The notes under the pieces are model-generated. The model did not search any database and was not told the origin of the DNA. It was given only the letters and a program-made list of their open reading frames with translations. A stretch of 24,015 bases of DNA from a virus: the IMG/VR virus record IMGVR_UViG_3300027759_000420, positions 1 to 24,015 of that record, one strand, 5' to 3'. Below, one piece after another: positions 12,001 through 17,877 of this stretch. Every line of letters begins with the position of its first letter. Positions within the stretch are counted from its first letter, which is position 1. Both the position numbers and the translations under genes were made by a program.

Positions 12001-14425
12001 TATTTCCGCTAAGACATACTGTATTATTATCAACCAATACATCTGCATCTGTTGCTGGTACTAGATTGATCACTGGTTCAGCAATTAACGGAGGTACTGT
12101 GTCGGGTGTAATAAATTCTACCACATATATTTTATCACGCACATCTGGGTCAATGTCTGCGGCAAATATAATGCGACTACCGTTTATTAAGTTATATCCA
12201 TCAACACCGTAGCCAGTAGCGCCGTTGACTGTGCTGAACGCATCTGTGTTTGTCAAATCAATAATGTCTACTGGTTGTTTGCCTTTGGTGCCAAAATCAA
12301 TTAACCTGGTTCCGCCGCGGAATTCCAATATAGGTCGACGAGCTCGAAGTGCATTGTCTACAATTAATACACTGTTGTTGTATGCAGCTGACTGCTCAAT
12401 TACGCTGACATGAAACCAGCGGTTACTGCGAGTCCATGGGTTTAAATCAGGACTTGCGCGATTAATTGTCAAATAATCCGGTTGTGCTGGTTGATTCAAA
12501 CTGGCATCGTAATTTCCAAAATCATAAAGAGTGCTGTCGTATGGTACCGAGGCACTTTGTGTATACGTTTCAGGTGTTACAAAATCTGTAACTGGCAACA
12601 ATTGTATAGCCGTACCCACCCCTTCAACATAATAGCTATTTCCTTGATAACTAGCAGGGACCACTGATCCATTGAATTGAACTTTGAGTCCATTGGTAAA
12701 CACTACACCATTGGGGCTGGTATAATTTTTCTTGCCAAGTATAGCTAAAATATCCAACGAGTCAGCGGCACTTTGATCAATAACATTTATTTCGCCAAAT
12801 ATACCAGGATCAATGCCATCTTGATAATACAGTCTATCTTGAATTGCTGCCAACAACGGAATTTGTTCAAAAGCACCATTTTCGTCTTTGTACCAACTGG
12901 TGCTAGAATATACTTCACCAAATTGAATATTGAATTTATACAAATCCGGTATGTCGTATATGCTGGTCAAGCGCATATACTGGCCGCCACCATCAGCAGT
13001 TACATATTGTATTTGCCAAACGCTGCGCTGAATTGCCACATCTGCAATTGGTGTAGTCTGATCAAATTCTAAGCTATCAAAAGATCCCGGACCTGCTATC
13101 ACTGGGGTTGTAGGCGGTGCTGTTCTGACCAACGGATCAAACTGTGATTTAACCAACCAGCCGCCTGCTGACGGATCTGGGTTGGGTTCTGTAAACACAA
13201 CAGTACGGCCTTGTAAATTGGTAATGCCGTCAATACCATTGGGATATTCAGCCAAAAACTGATCAACAAACACATTGTTAAGTTGATCAAATTGTAAATC
13301 AGTTATAAGATTTACTAGGCCGCCATTGGTATTGATATAAGGAAGACTATAATAAAAATCTTGATCATTTTTTGATGGAACTTCAAAAGTTATTGTGCCA
13401 AGATCAATGCCATTGTTGGTTACTCCATTTACTGGACCAAGTCGACTGCTGATATTAGGTGTAGCAGGTATGCGACCGTTTACGCCAGGACTTGTTTGAA
13501 TCCAAAAATTTGGACCAGTGCCAGGATTAGCATCTACAATATTAAACACGCCTTGCATGTTCATCTGTGTAGGATTGTTGTAGTATAATGTGTCAGGTGC
13601 ATTTTGCGGCACAACAAAAGTTATTGTTCCTGTGGCGGCACCATTGTTGGTTACACCTTCCGTGAACAAATTGTTAATGCCCAACGTTTGTTGTGTTTTG
13701 ATATAGAACGGCAATGCTGGAGTTGATACCAATGTAAATGTATAGGTGTTGCCGCGCACCAAAGTCAACGTGGGATTATTTACATAATCAATTACCCACG
13801 CACTGGTACCTTGATTTGATACACGGAAATTGACACTGCTGGCTTGATTTTGCGCTATTTGAAATGTGTAACTGCCACCGCGCACCAATGTTAAAGTGGG
13901 ATCCTCTCCGGACTCGCCTGAAAATGTATAATTGCCATTGGCTCTAGTAACTACAAAATTGTCGGTAAGAGGTTTTGCTCCTGTAAACACATCAACAGCA
14001 TCTGGACCACCAGGTAACCAATAATACTGTGCATAATTTACATACTTGTCAAAATCTACAAACGGATCCCATGCATAATACTCGCTGGTGTAAAGCTGAT
14101 CAGCGTTCTGAGTAACTGCGCCTTGTAGATTTAAAGCATCTGTTATGCCAGGATATGTTATGGCATCAATTACTTTTTTACTATCGGTTGGATCAATTTG
14201 GACCACACCTGGCTCAAGTTGATAATTGGTTCGAGTTGCTGTGGGTTCTGCAACATAATAATCTCCCGGAATAACTCCAGGACCAACACGTCGTCCTACA
14301 AATCCTTGTATTTGCTTCAGCTGAGGTTCCTGGATCATTTGATCCAAGGTTGCAGCTAACACTTGTCTGTTGGTAGAGGTTTGAAAGATTTCTGGTAAGA
14401 AATCTACTGATCTGGTACGAGCCAT
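1..14425 (-). CDS. Giant modular virion structural protein, likely baseplate/fibre-like (partial, C-terminus beyond left edge)
   Basis: The frame opens at ATG 14425..14423 and stays open to the left edge: 4,808 codons, more than half a megadalton, with no in-frame stop on reading every triplet. The start overlaps the gp6 stop as TAATG and has GGAG seven bases upstream. Seen: residues ~114-147 contain YYAWDPFVDFDKYVNYAQYY; ~164-376 cupredoxin-like repeats; ~1485-1555 GxGY repeats; ~2001-2042 a W/Y module; ~2410-3101 a seven-bladed FG-GAP-type propeller; ~3656 DWLMKTSF and ~3695 VKPYHVQVKQF; ~3806-3966 paired W/Y modules; ~4215 SSYAPEELVPG; ~4350 to the edge a long tandem repeat. Known: T4 gene 7, the wedge initiator of about 1,030 residues, follows gene 6. 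Inferred: this is a virion protein in the gp7 position that extends outward for host contact. I recall similar strings in large structural proteins of environmental T4-like phages but cannot check. The ORF is near certain; the exact role is not. Confidence 0.9.
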   Translation of the reverse strand, partial: MARTRSVDFLPEIFQTSTNRQVLAATLDQMIQEPQLKQIQGFVGRRVGPGVIPGDYYVAEPTATRTNYQLEPGVVQIDPTDSKKVIDAITYPGITDALNLQGAVTQNADQLYTSEYYAWDPFVDFDKYVNYAQYYWLPGGPDAVDVFTGAKPLTDNFVVTRANGNYTFSGESGEDPTLTLVRGGSYTFQIAQNQASSVNFRVSNQGTSAWVIDYVNNPTLTLVRGNTYTFTLVSTPALPFYIKTQQTLGINNLFTEGVTNNGAATGTITFVVPQNAPDTLYYNNPTQMNMQGVFNIVDANPGTGPNFWIQTSPGVNGRIPATPNISSRLGPVNGVTNNGIDLGTITFEVPSKNDQDFYYSLPYINTNGGLVNLITDLQFDQLNNVFVDQFLAEYPNGIDGITNLQGRTVVFTEPNPDPSAGGWLVKSQFDPLVRTAPPTTPVIAGPGSFDSLEFDQTTPIADVAIQRSVWQIQYVTADGGGQYMRLTSIYDIPDLYKFNIQFGEVYSSTSWYKDENGAFEQIPLLAAIQDRLYYQDGIDPGIFGEINVIDQSAADSLDILAILGKKNYTSPNGVVFTNGLKVQFNGSVVPASYQGNSYYVEGVGTAIQLLPVTDFVTPETYTQSASVPYDSTLYDFGNYDASLNQPAQPDYLTINRASPDLNPWTRSNRWFHVSVIEQSAAYNNSVLIVDNALRARRPILEFRGGTRLIDFGTKGKQPVDIIDLTNTDAFSTVNGATGYGVDGYNLINGSRIIFAADIDPDVRDKIYVVEFITPDTVPPLIAEPVINLVPATDADVLVDNNTVCLSGNTLQGKSFWFDGVNWIQSQQKISANQAPLFNIYDTNGVSFSDPVVYPSSNFRGSKLFSYAPSSNGKDPVLGFAIKYLSLSNIGDIVFDNNLYTDTFNYTVDSVGYTKNISLGFVREYQDRVTYQRELGWQTAAVPSRARQQFQFNYDGTPLQLDVAALPSTVIPSVQLYVSSEFQESYKYSVATTADSTTITWTDTTYNNGTAFAIGDIVEVLVLSDQSSKVAFYQVPTNLENNPLNVNSPYFTVGTARTHYESICENLLDLVGPINGNNNTRDLGNIVPYGTNIIQNSAPMTLAGYFMRSKQYNIFDSLAYSSREYEQYKAQLLNAVVTTDYTNYTIPAMLTAVVTQLVAGRTQVNPFYWTDMLPANPVYTATTTTYSLISTPVFNLNTTYDFTSSNYQSVLVYVNDVLLQTNYDYVVSTDSPSLTITVPLNVGDVITIQEYATTYGTFVPNTPTKLGLYPAFQPKIYLDTTYVNPTLVIQGHDGSLTVAFGDFRDQLLLEFETRIFNNLKIKSEVPLTLTDVTPGQFRSTGYSLAEINDILAPSFLSWLGWNKLTYAEQNYNSANQFTWNYSAAGNRLSGSTTGTELPLPVGAWRGIYQYFYDTPTPQSTPWEMLGFSQEPDWWTETYGPAPYTSGNLILWEDLAAGKVADPAGAYYLPKYARPGLVMYGAGNISMQSGGSGYSAQTTVTISNPPAGDYSTPATLGTPVIVGGVIVSIPVTNPGRGYTSPPDIIIKDLGGGTGARASCTLTRVQDVIPVDSEGNLLSPFFSVVGLYDSSQWQKSWVFGDEGPVEYSWRTSSAFPFAVMRLLALTRPAKFFSLFADRDLYKYDADLEQYLYNQRYRLDANGVEVYGNGLSKASYIDWIVDYNRQLGINSTDKLAEDLSLLDVRLCYRMGTFTDKQYLSIIAETSSPDSTNSSLLIPDNSYNLLVYKNQPFSQTLYSAVVIQVVDGGWSVTGYSLTNPYFEILASRTGGPTRVITAGGTRVTVPTTYTQNVVQVPYGYVFTNQTVVADFLLSYGALLESQGLVFDARENGTTLNWNQMVQEYLYWANQGWMTGSVISLNPTAQELTLVTPEAIVDSIVTQTPENLILDQNRTTIPSSQLVIDRYENTFKVTSLNEQTISYIALRSTSYESLVILDNVSVFGDLLYDPATGARQSRVNVVATVAAEWNGQLDAQGFINNNTQTVKEWQPLQKYTKGEIVIYKNNYWQALNIIQPSTQWNQSLWSQSNYTRIQSGLLQNIPLLANQLATSYDVNQANLQTEQDLFAFGLIGFRPRQYMTDLNLGDISQVNLYQQLIKDKGTLNSVRLLTNTNLNKETAQYQVYENWGIQRGIYGANANRRFVEMRLNEALLTSNPGTVQIIAPQEVSVADQTILYENLWRESYNVTSPDIFPTAIMPVADSALPSAGYVNLEDVDITVFDLDGQLGLADGVLNTIGIGTTVWAAKSNAYDWNVYRCTEVPGYISSAAPNLNGTAIVTFTQPPGLVVGDVLIIRFLDPTVDGVYNVIALPGLTSVAIALTISNTVTGAGLGFSLQTMRVNQASDVLNLPYTTALGPGAKVWVDNDGTGHWEVLEKTDPFTDVGAIAPTVPAIDSGYGSAVAQAYQNIVAMVGAPTGGNEGTGAIYTYVKDVTDNYSENSILLLNADQTLGFGNAMQIGYQNWAVAGASASRSNQGYALAIYRVTGSTAFEQSQLLIASDGDYSNAEFGHSVTISQDEQWMYVSAPGQNKVYPYGRITIPGQAAQFITPGTYRVYDVGGIIEFDNELQLAVVLNNELLTIGVDYTVGGTVVNLAGIPVEGQKLIITRKVQQDYVGDGVETVFDLGPFLYTADNINSFIVSVNEVIQVPSFDYTFSAAGDYPITFTTAPDADSAIKIITGTYWQPMDAIEGPASSRFGSDIHTTTDGRQIIIGASADESDPGLNSGSVYVFDRSVTRYIISNTTQLTYALPAGYQDPVAVILNNVYLTNTAQYINGQFTVTGGDVVLGVALNVGDVLEIESNIFTQAQKIIPDEPYDESAFGAAVDICPNNCSIYIGAPVDGTVLLAAGSVQRNVNQARVYGTITSTDANPTLTAGNTIRINNTPVAVPASPNNTVTGLKNAIIAAAIPNVTASVAAGLLTINIVNVAAADAFNRLTVLPGITGTAFDDLGFNLYAYTQTITSPNPSASANFGAALNIDTTALTLVVGAPRGDLYEAVIFDNGTTYFDDRSTTFFNEILESGVVYTFDYLSSATDTVTNPGNFVFGQQVYDSQTSTADQWGAAVNYTTGKLLIGSPTGADNYGRVGQFVNVDRLPAWKILRRQQPVVDVALLNSVYMYNKLQSQETYFFDFIDPLQGKILGVARQNIDFISQVNPAQYNFGPINNIGNFWGSERVGTIWWDTTNARFIDPNQDDIVYSSRRWGQLFPSSTVDIYQWVASSTPPASYTGEGTPLNTTSYSVRAQLTITGTFETVYYFWVTGITTIAINEGKTLSTTGIARYIEEPRSSGIPYIAALDASTVAIYNGSQYLSASDTILHVDFSQELSDANIHTEFQLIADGNPNSFLADNLYQKLQDSFSGYNQNGAQVPDPFLSPPEQYGVAFSPRQSLFANRLLALQNYLTRTNEILKYLPIVEQRRFILLNSSEPVPAAGSEEYNTVLDNIEQLSFQNLNQVPLGYKYLILSDSTFNGAWTIYEVILESNAPAAPKATQLFRIQNFNTKNYWSYIDWYQLGYNSSTIPVAQVLNYASLVTLDVTVGSSVKVTANAQNKWEIYLRTDTGWDRVGLQDGTIAFDNTLWDYAAGRYGFDAEVFDAQYYDQEPVIETRNIIQAINNELFINDLAIFKNQLLILMFKFILTEEQAPDWLMKTSFINVRHDIRSLLPFPTYRQDNQDFVSDYLQEVKPYHVQVKQFNLVYKGQDEYPGFATDFDNPPYYDTSLEIPQFISPILLPYTKSTAVGTGRPSDIADTPANAEIWATTPWQEWYNNYLLSLTSVSVTATGSGYATEPEVIIGTEWTADTAYTLGQQVFYGSNLYSVTVAGTSADVPPSWITGSELSGTATLTYVGTPATAVAVINSQLQVIAVNVVDDGAGYTTNPVITFTGGGLPTDSAIEWQSNLAVTVNNYIITTSAPGNIFRVTVSGNLGISEPTIPTPTTTPVINGTATLVYVGTVAQARANMGNPLVREFNVTIKYDRYEYVSTITDWNYLVAVYPANTQVRFADTVWQAIDTVTNTPIVLNSTGTAGEYTLTVPSTTGLATGMIVTGLGIPADTTVTEINEVDNIVTMSRAVLQSITSKPVNFYSPFVVEEWDRVPASTLSGINRTQGFYLPTVDQPGRSLPLLIDGLNYPGVQVYGLGFDFNTGYDVGNYDINPFDNISYGPEGFPTYDPVLLDATYSSSFDDVFLGTRPADINVNGGGYIDEFSSYAPEELVPGSEFDTLDFRVYTSPGFDNTGLGHGFPAASQRFVYDPANPVLSFAGFLEHPFTVVVFNATSGLAIEPTNYDWANYEVTIDPATSSVGDIINLYITGVGGGNQLYLNTYNQAALDEIVVPFAVPSVYNITTTYTWGDVVSYNGDFYRATAVTTGNLPVNLVGWTLVSGAAVIYQILIYNGEEQLEAGTDYTVSSSGGSTTVAFATTYDDTARINLAVFGYAVDGPTHSWSLPVFQTLEATGGTTVDLINSLQGTNAVNLIIVVNGQRLNPYQGSEYVGDNVTVEYELPNSYGYDPALVSDNDVFVFVDNVKLIQDLDYVVDAYDGISDYRTITFTTAPVTGSKILLSVATECGYRLYNQSLTFLPGNIPAAGDIVEIITWNDTSEQRLLTEVFVGPGTINNNTFDLGREVTNPERLLVTLNGHWLFNGLDFVIAGTNITISGQTIISTDVLAITLFTDRVVPDPMAFRIFQDMRQVQATYRITPSTTTTLVQPVEITDDIIYVEDASALSEPNFATSYSNNISYNLGAVVIYNTEFYRAIAFTTGNLPTDTNYWELTDGAANIWGILTVNGERILYRNRDTVTNT
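2..1378 (-). repeat. In-frame tandem repeat of 1,173 bp (391 residues) at the left end of the giant gene
   Basis: The block at about 2..205 aligns without gaps to about 1175..1378, exactly 1,173 bp away. Protein strings match: FYRAIAFTTGNLP versus FYRATAVTTGNLP, and GAANIWGILTVNGE versus GAAVIYQILIYNGE. At the DNA level many codons are identical in register, for example around 122-130 and 1295-1303. Each unit starts with a W/Y carbohydrate-binding-like module and continues with 'VNxxxL...DY' modules. The second unit is cut by the window edge, so the array probably goes on beyond it. Confidence 0.7.
2530..3010 (-). repeat. Paired W/Y carbohydrate-binding-like modules in the giant protein
   Basis: Two copies about 98 residues apart begin at W3807 (EWTADTAYTLGQQVFYGSNL, later PPSW) and W3905 (EWQSNLAVTVNNYIITTSAP). 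Each ends with GTATLTYVGTPA or GTATLVYVGTVA. The 'W....Y..G..V.Y....Y.....' spacing resembles CBM5/12-type chitin-binding modules. An isolated module of the same kind is at about 8425..8301 (KEWQPLQKYTKGEIVIYKNN, residues ~2001-2042). The similarity is short, so a sugar-binding function is only a suggestion. Confidence 0.5.
5123..7198 (-). other. Seven-bladed FG-GAP-type beta-propeller domain in the giant protein, with module insertions
   Basis: Seven copies of the integrin-alpha-like pattern '(F/Y/W)G.a(V/I)...l.vGAp' start at residues 2410 (YGSAVA...MVGAP), 2466 (FGNAMQ...VAGAS), 2521 (FGHSVT...YVSAP), 2709 (FGSDIH...IIGAS), 2833 (FGAAVD...YIGAP), 2984 (FGAALN...VVGAP) and 3072 (WGAAVN...LIGSP). 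The first three are 55-56 residues apart, the natural blade size. The later spacings of 188, 124, 151 and 88 leave room for inserted modules, several of which are the 'VNxxxL...DY' beta repeat. Known: FG-GAP propellers mediate ligand or surface binding. Inferred: a receptor- or partner-binding head on this virion protein. The calcium-binding DxDxDG loops typical of integrins are not obvious. Confidence 0.7.
9762..9973 (-). repeat. GxGY beta repeats in the giant protein
   Basis: Residues ~1485-1555 contain SGGSGYSAQTTVTI followed by NPGRGYTSPPDIIIKDLGGG. Two more copies lie far downstream in the protein: TATGSGYATEPEVIIG (about 3067..3010) and DDGAGYTTNPVITFTGGG (about 2800..2745). The pattern 'GxGYxxxPxVxI...GG' is a frequent building block of phage fibre and baseplate proteins, probably short beta hairpins or solenoid turns. 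No binding function can be assigned. Confidence 0.6.
13298..13936 (-). repeat. Cupredoxin-like beta-domain repeats in the giant protein (two copies and a partial third)
   Basis: Residues ~164-204 and ~214-296 start with the same motif (DPTLTLVRGGSYTF and NPTLTLVRGNTYTF). The second copy continues with PFYIKT, GVTNNGAATGTITFVVP and APDTLYYNNPTQMNMQG. A third stretch (~329-376) repeats only the later part: NGVTNNGIDLGTITFEVP. The DNA is visibly similar between copies, for example GTGCGCGG at the same place. The pattern is that of cupredoxin-like domains common in marine phage and bacterial proteins ('LYYxCxxHxxMxG'), but the Cys and His ligands are replaced here, so a structural role is more likely than copper binding. 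Confidence 0.65.
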
Positions 14426-14436
14426 TAAATTACTCC
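14423..14436 (-). promoter_or_regulatory. Ribosome binding site and TAATG stop-start overlap joining gp6 to the giant gene
   Basis: On the minus strand the sequence is GGAG, seven bases, then ATG. The TAA stop of gp6 (14427..14425) shares its last A with the ATG (14425..14423) of the giant gene. This decides the start of the giant frame and points to translational coupling, so wedge ring and giant protein would be made in linked amounts. Confidence 0.75.
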
Positions 14437-17400
14437 GCTGCCCGGAGCAGTTCGTATATTGGTACTAGTCAATGCAGTAATTACTTCAACATTTTGCACA
14501 GTGGCTCCGTTCACAAATATTTGATTTGGGGCACAACGAATCTCGTATAGGCTTCCAAAATACTTATCCTGATTAAGAGGAACCAAAACTACGCTACTCA
14601 CAATGCCAGCCAACTTGTCATGCAAGAAACCTGACAACTCTGAGAAATAGAATGTGTCACCAAAGTCCCATAGATCCAAACTAAAATATTGATTGAGATA
14701 TTGCACTACCAAGTTTTGAATTTCACTAGTGCTGGCCACGCTCTGTGCCGCACGTATAACTTTAATTGTTGCTTGAAGTTCGGGCAAGGCCTTGGCTCCA
14801 AACAACGGCTGAAATTGCACACTGTTCATGATCATAGTGTCTGATAACATTTTATAATTGTTCAATCCAGCGTAAGCAGTGTTTAAAAAATCCAGCGTTG
14901 GTGGTTGAGGCTCCGTAACTGTGTTTGTAGTATCTTGAATATAATTTGTGTAAGCTATATAGTATTCGTTGGTCACTACATACACGTCAATGATATTGGT
15001 AGTACCTGGATCAATTCGGTTGGTCAACGGACTATTGTGTCTGTATTGGAAAAACAAGTTCTGTCGTCCAGTTTGAGCAATATATTCGTCAGTTGCTGCC
15101 AACGAGCGAACACCGGTTGTAACATCCGCTACCAGTATATAAAATGCATCGGCTGTATAGGTGTAAAATACTTGACCCGGAACATATTCAGCTAGAACTG
15201 CTAACACATCATTTTCTGTAGCATACTGACTGTTGACTATGCCCGAATCAATCAACACATATCTTTGCAAATTATCAAAATCTACAATGCGTTTTAAAAA
15301 CACCCACGGGCTCACAGCCGATGCTGGGTTAGGTACCGGTCCAACAACTTCTTGGAAGAAATCTGGGTTATCTGGAGTGCCATCGTTGTTTCTGTCAGAG
15401 AATGATACCAACACTTGATAATCATCAACTAGTCCATCAATTTGTATAGGTTGTCCCACAATCTTGGTTACAATATCTGACCCCAGTGGTGCAGCTGATG
15501 TAGGCTGACTATTGGTTTTCAACATATTTATAAAGTCACTAATGGTTGTGCCGGTTCTGCTGTCATACACCAATTGGTCGCCGCTGAAGAAAAATCTAGT
15601 TTGAGTTACACTTCCAAAATAATAATCAAGCGCACGGAAACTCACAGTATAAAATCCGCTGTTGAACACAAATTCAATAAACCAACTTGCATCCAGTCCT
15701 GCACCAGTGGTATTGCCAGCATTGGCTTGACTCCACGGTGCATCAACATCCAAATTTGTTGTGGTTATTAGATACCATGTGCCAGAGGTTCCGGTGATTG
15801 TGCCTAGACTATCGTAGCCTAGACCAAAGTTTCTTTTTAAAGTAATTTGCTCGGCCATACTGGTTTGCAAACTATTTGGTATTTCTTTAACAAAAATAGG
15901 TATGACTTGAACAGCTATTGCACCAGTAGGCACATAGTCGTTTATCACAACAGGACCTAGTCCACTAGGAAAATTGCCTTCGCCTTGATTAGTTCCATCA
16001 AGATATATTTCCAAAGGACTAGACCAAATAGTGAGTTTTTCGTCTGCCAGGGTTGGAGAGCCAACTTGTAAACGATTGTTGGCATCAAAGTAATAGCCTG
16101 CTGGTGCAACAAATTTTACAAGACTTCCTACAGTGATATATCTAGCGTTAGACGATGTAGTGCCGTTGATTGCTACTGGATTTCCTAATGAGTTTACAAA
16201 GTAGCCAGTGGCACTGCCAGCTTGACTTGTGCTAAGACGCCAAGTTATCAACGACGAAGTTAACTCAGCTCTTGGAAATTGTGCGTAATAAAATTGTTGT
16301 GCTTGGCTTCTGGCCAGCAACGGTTGAACTTCGTTCAAAATAACACTATTGGTTTCGTTAGTGGTTTGTGTAATGAATTGGAAAGTAGGCAAGCTGTAAT
16401 TTTGATACAAGGCTCCGTCACTGCTGAAAGTGTTGGTGCTGGAATATTTCCCAGTGTTGTCTACTAGGTCAAGATAACGGCTGACCCCAATACTGGCACG
16501 ATTCAGTGCTTTGCTTTTTAAAATTGAGTTGTAAGCAGTGTGCGGAAAATTATTATAATCTTCGCCATTGACCATACGATTTTGTGTGTAGTATCTTGCA
16601 GGAGCATTGGCTTTGATTTGAGCAAGAGTTTCGCGTGGCTGTGCGTTTGACACTGGCGTTGTAATTCCGCAAGTGAATGTCAAAGTTTGTAGCTGTCCAG
16701 TACGACTCACATAGCTAATAGGTATAGCAATACTTTGCATTTCTTGTGGATTGATGATGTATTGTAATCCATTACTTGCACGAACATAGTTGCGGAATGT
16801 TCCAACCGGAATTTCACTAAACACTCCGTCGCCAAATGTTAAAGTTATTTGATCGTTGGTTCTGCTGGTCACACTAAACAAGGGACGAGCTCCAGGAGAT
16901 GTTTGTTCTGCGGCAACACCATACACACTGGGAACATAGGTCCATTCAGTGGCAATGCTGCCCACGTTGTCTAGTTGATACAGCCAAACATCGGTGTTGT
17001 TGACACCCTCAATATTGATATCTACTGTGCGATTGCTGACACGGTCGGCCAGGTTAAAATCTTGATTCTGTAATGTGCCTTGTTTGAACAAGAAAAAATA
17101 TCCAGTGTTGGCACTAGAAAATCCCAATTGATCATTGCGGAATAATATGTTAAATCGTCCACTGGGTCTAGGACTAGGTTCATACACATATTCTTGTCCT
17201 ATGATTGTAGAAGTAACTGCTTCAAATGGCATGTTAATTCCGTCAACTGTGGCAGTATACGGTACCACTGGCAAGTAACCGGGTACAAGATTAATACTAT
17301 ACTCTGCGGTGTCAACTCCAAGGATTGTGGCCCGGGCACCTGGAACACCCACTCTTTGTGCATCAATCAACGCTGCATTGATAATAGCTGTGAACTGTTC

Positions 17401-17859
17401 TTGCCAGCTAAAGTTTGTAGGGTCGGCCCAGTTGACTGTTACGTTGGCCAGGTCAATACCGTTAATGTCAGTGACATCTTCTGTGGTTGAGACTGAAAAT
17501 ACTTTGAGATAACCACTTGCTTCTATGTTGCGTTTAGGCGTGTAGCTGACCAAATTGGCCAAACGGACCACACTGTCTCTACGTTCAGCACTGTCAATAT
17601 AGTTTTCACGTGTGTTTAAATCGGTGCGAAATGCCAAACTTTGACCCATAAAGGCCATTACGTCTAGCAAGGCAATAAATTCTGAACTTTCAATGTAATC
17701 GTTGAATGTTTCTGGATAGTATAGGCGCAGATAATCTACAAAACTTTTGCGTAAGGTTTCAAAGTCATAACTTTGAAAATCCGCCTCTTGGTACGTTTGA
17801 TAGATTCTTTTCCAATCCTCAACGCCAAAAATTACTGTTTGTCTAGTTGTAGATGCCAT
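14425..17859 (-). CDS. gp6: Baseplate wedge subunit gp6 (T4 gp6 family, enlarged)
   Basis: This is the structural protein that joins neighbouring wedges into the inner baseplate ring. The N-terminal ~120 residues carry the family signature: YDFETLRKSFVDYLRLYYPE, then ESSEFIALLDVMAFMGQSLA, DLNTRENYIDSAERR and SYTPKRNIEASG. The last ~150 residues (from ~994) form the second conserved block, with FGAKALPELQATIKVIRAA and a DFGDTFYFSEL stretch matching the dimerisation/ring region. At 1,144 residues it is much longer than T4 gp6 (about 660). The extra length is a central beta-rich region (~450-990) that includes SPLTNRIDPGTTNIIDVYVV, a string I associate with gp6 of marine T4-like phages. The ATG at 17859 has AGGA nine bases upstream and follows a late-promoter-like box. 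The stop TAA overlaps the ATG of the giant gene, so the two are probably translationally coupled. Family assignment is secure. Confidence 0.95.
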   Translation of the reverse strand: MASTTRQTVIFGVEDWKRIYQTYQEADFQSYDFETLRKSFVDYLRLYYPETFNDYIESSEFIALLDVMAFMGQSLAFRTDLNTRENYIDSAERRDSVVRLANLVSYTPKRNIEASGYLKVFSVSTTEDVTDINGIDLANVTVNWADPTNFSWQEQFTAIINAALIDAQRVGVPGARATILGVDTAEYSINLVPGYLPVVPYTATVDGINMPFEAVTSTIIGQEYVYEPSPRPSGRFNILFRNDQLGFSSANTGYFFLFKQGTLQNQDFNLADRVSNRTVDINIEGVNNTDVWLYQLDNVGSIATEWTYVPSVYGVAAEQTSPGARPLFSVTSRTNDQITLTFGDGVFSEIPVGTFRNYVRASNGLQYIINPQEMQSIAIPISYVSRTGQLQTLTFTCGITTPVSNAQPRETLAQIKANAPARYYTQNRMVNGEDYNNFPHTAYNSILKSKALNRASIGVSRYLDLVDNTGKYSSTNTFSSDGALYQNYSLPTFQFITQTTNETNSVILNEVQPLLARSQAQQFYYAQFPRAELTSSLITWRLSTSQAGSATGYFVNSLGNPVAINGTTSSNARYITVGSLVKFVAPAGYYFDANNRLQVGSPTLADEKLTIWSSPLEIYLDGTNQGEGNFPSGLGPVVINDYVPTGAIAVQVIPIFVKEIPNSLQTSMAEQITLKRNFGLGYDSLGTITGTSGTWYLITTTNLDVDAPWSQANAGNTTGAGLDASWFIEFVFNSGFYTVSFRALDYYFGSVTQTRFFFSGDQLVYDSRTGTTISDFINMLKTNSQPTSAAPLGSDIVTKIVGQPIQIDGLVDDYQVLVSFSDRNNDGTPDNPDFFQEVVGPVPNPASAVSPWVFLKRIVDFDNLQRYVLIDSGIVNSQYATENDVLAVLAEYVPGQVFYTYTADAFYILVADVTTGVRSLAATDEYIAQTGRQNLFFQYRHNSPLTNRIDPGTTNIIDVYVVTNEYYIAYTNYIQDTTNTVTEPQPPTLDFLNTAYAGLNNYKMLSDTMIMNSVQFQPLFGAKALPELQATIKVIRAAQSVASTSEIQNLVVQYLNQYFSLDLWDFGDTFYFSELSGFLHDKLAGIVSSVVLVPLNQDKYFGSLYEIRCAPNQIFVNGATVQNVEVITALTSTNIRTAPGSGVI
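15525..15532 (-). promoter_or_regulatory. Perfect TATAAATA late-promoter box inside gp6 (weak candidate)
   Basis: The minus strand reads TATAAATA, an exact T4 late -10 box, within the gp6 coding region and about 1.1 kb before the giant gene. It encodes part of an ordinary FINML stretch and has no start codon with a good ribosome site soon after it that opens a useful frame. One such match in 24 kb of AT-rich DNA could be chance. It could add transcripts for the giant gene if real. Confidence 0.2.
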
Positions 17860-17877
17860 AATGATCCTGTGTTCTTG

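Noticed and set aside
2919-13290. Short minus-strand ORFs in other frames, such as 2919..3128, 3586..3774 and 10084..10332
   Set aside because: They are out of frame with the giant coding sequence, short, without domain signals, and lie wholly inside it.
1-14425. The left 14 kb as a degraded or non-coding region with pseudogenes
   Set aside because: One frame has no stop over its entire length and reads as coherent modular protein, which decay would not leave.
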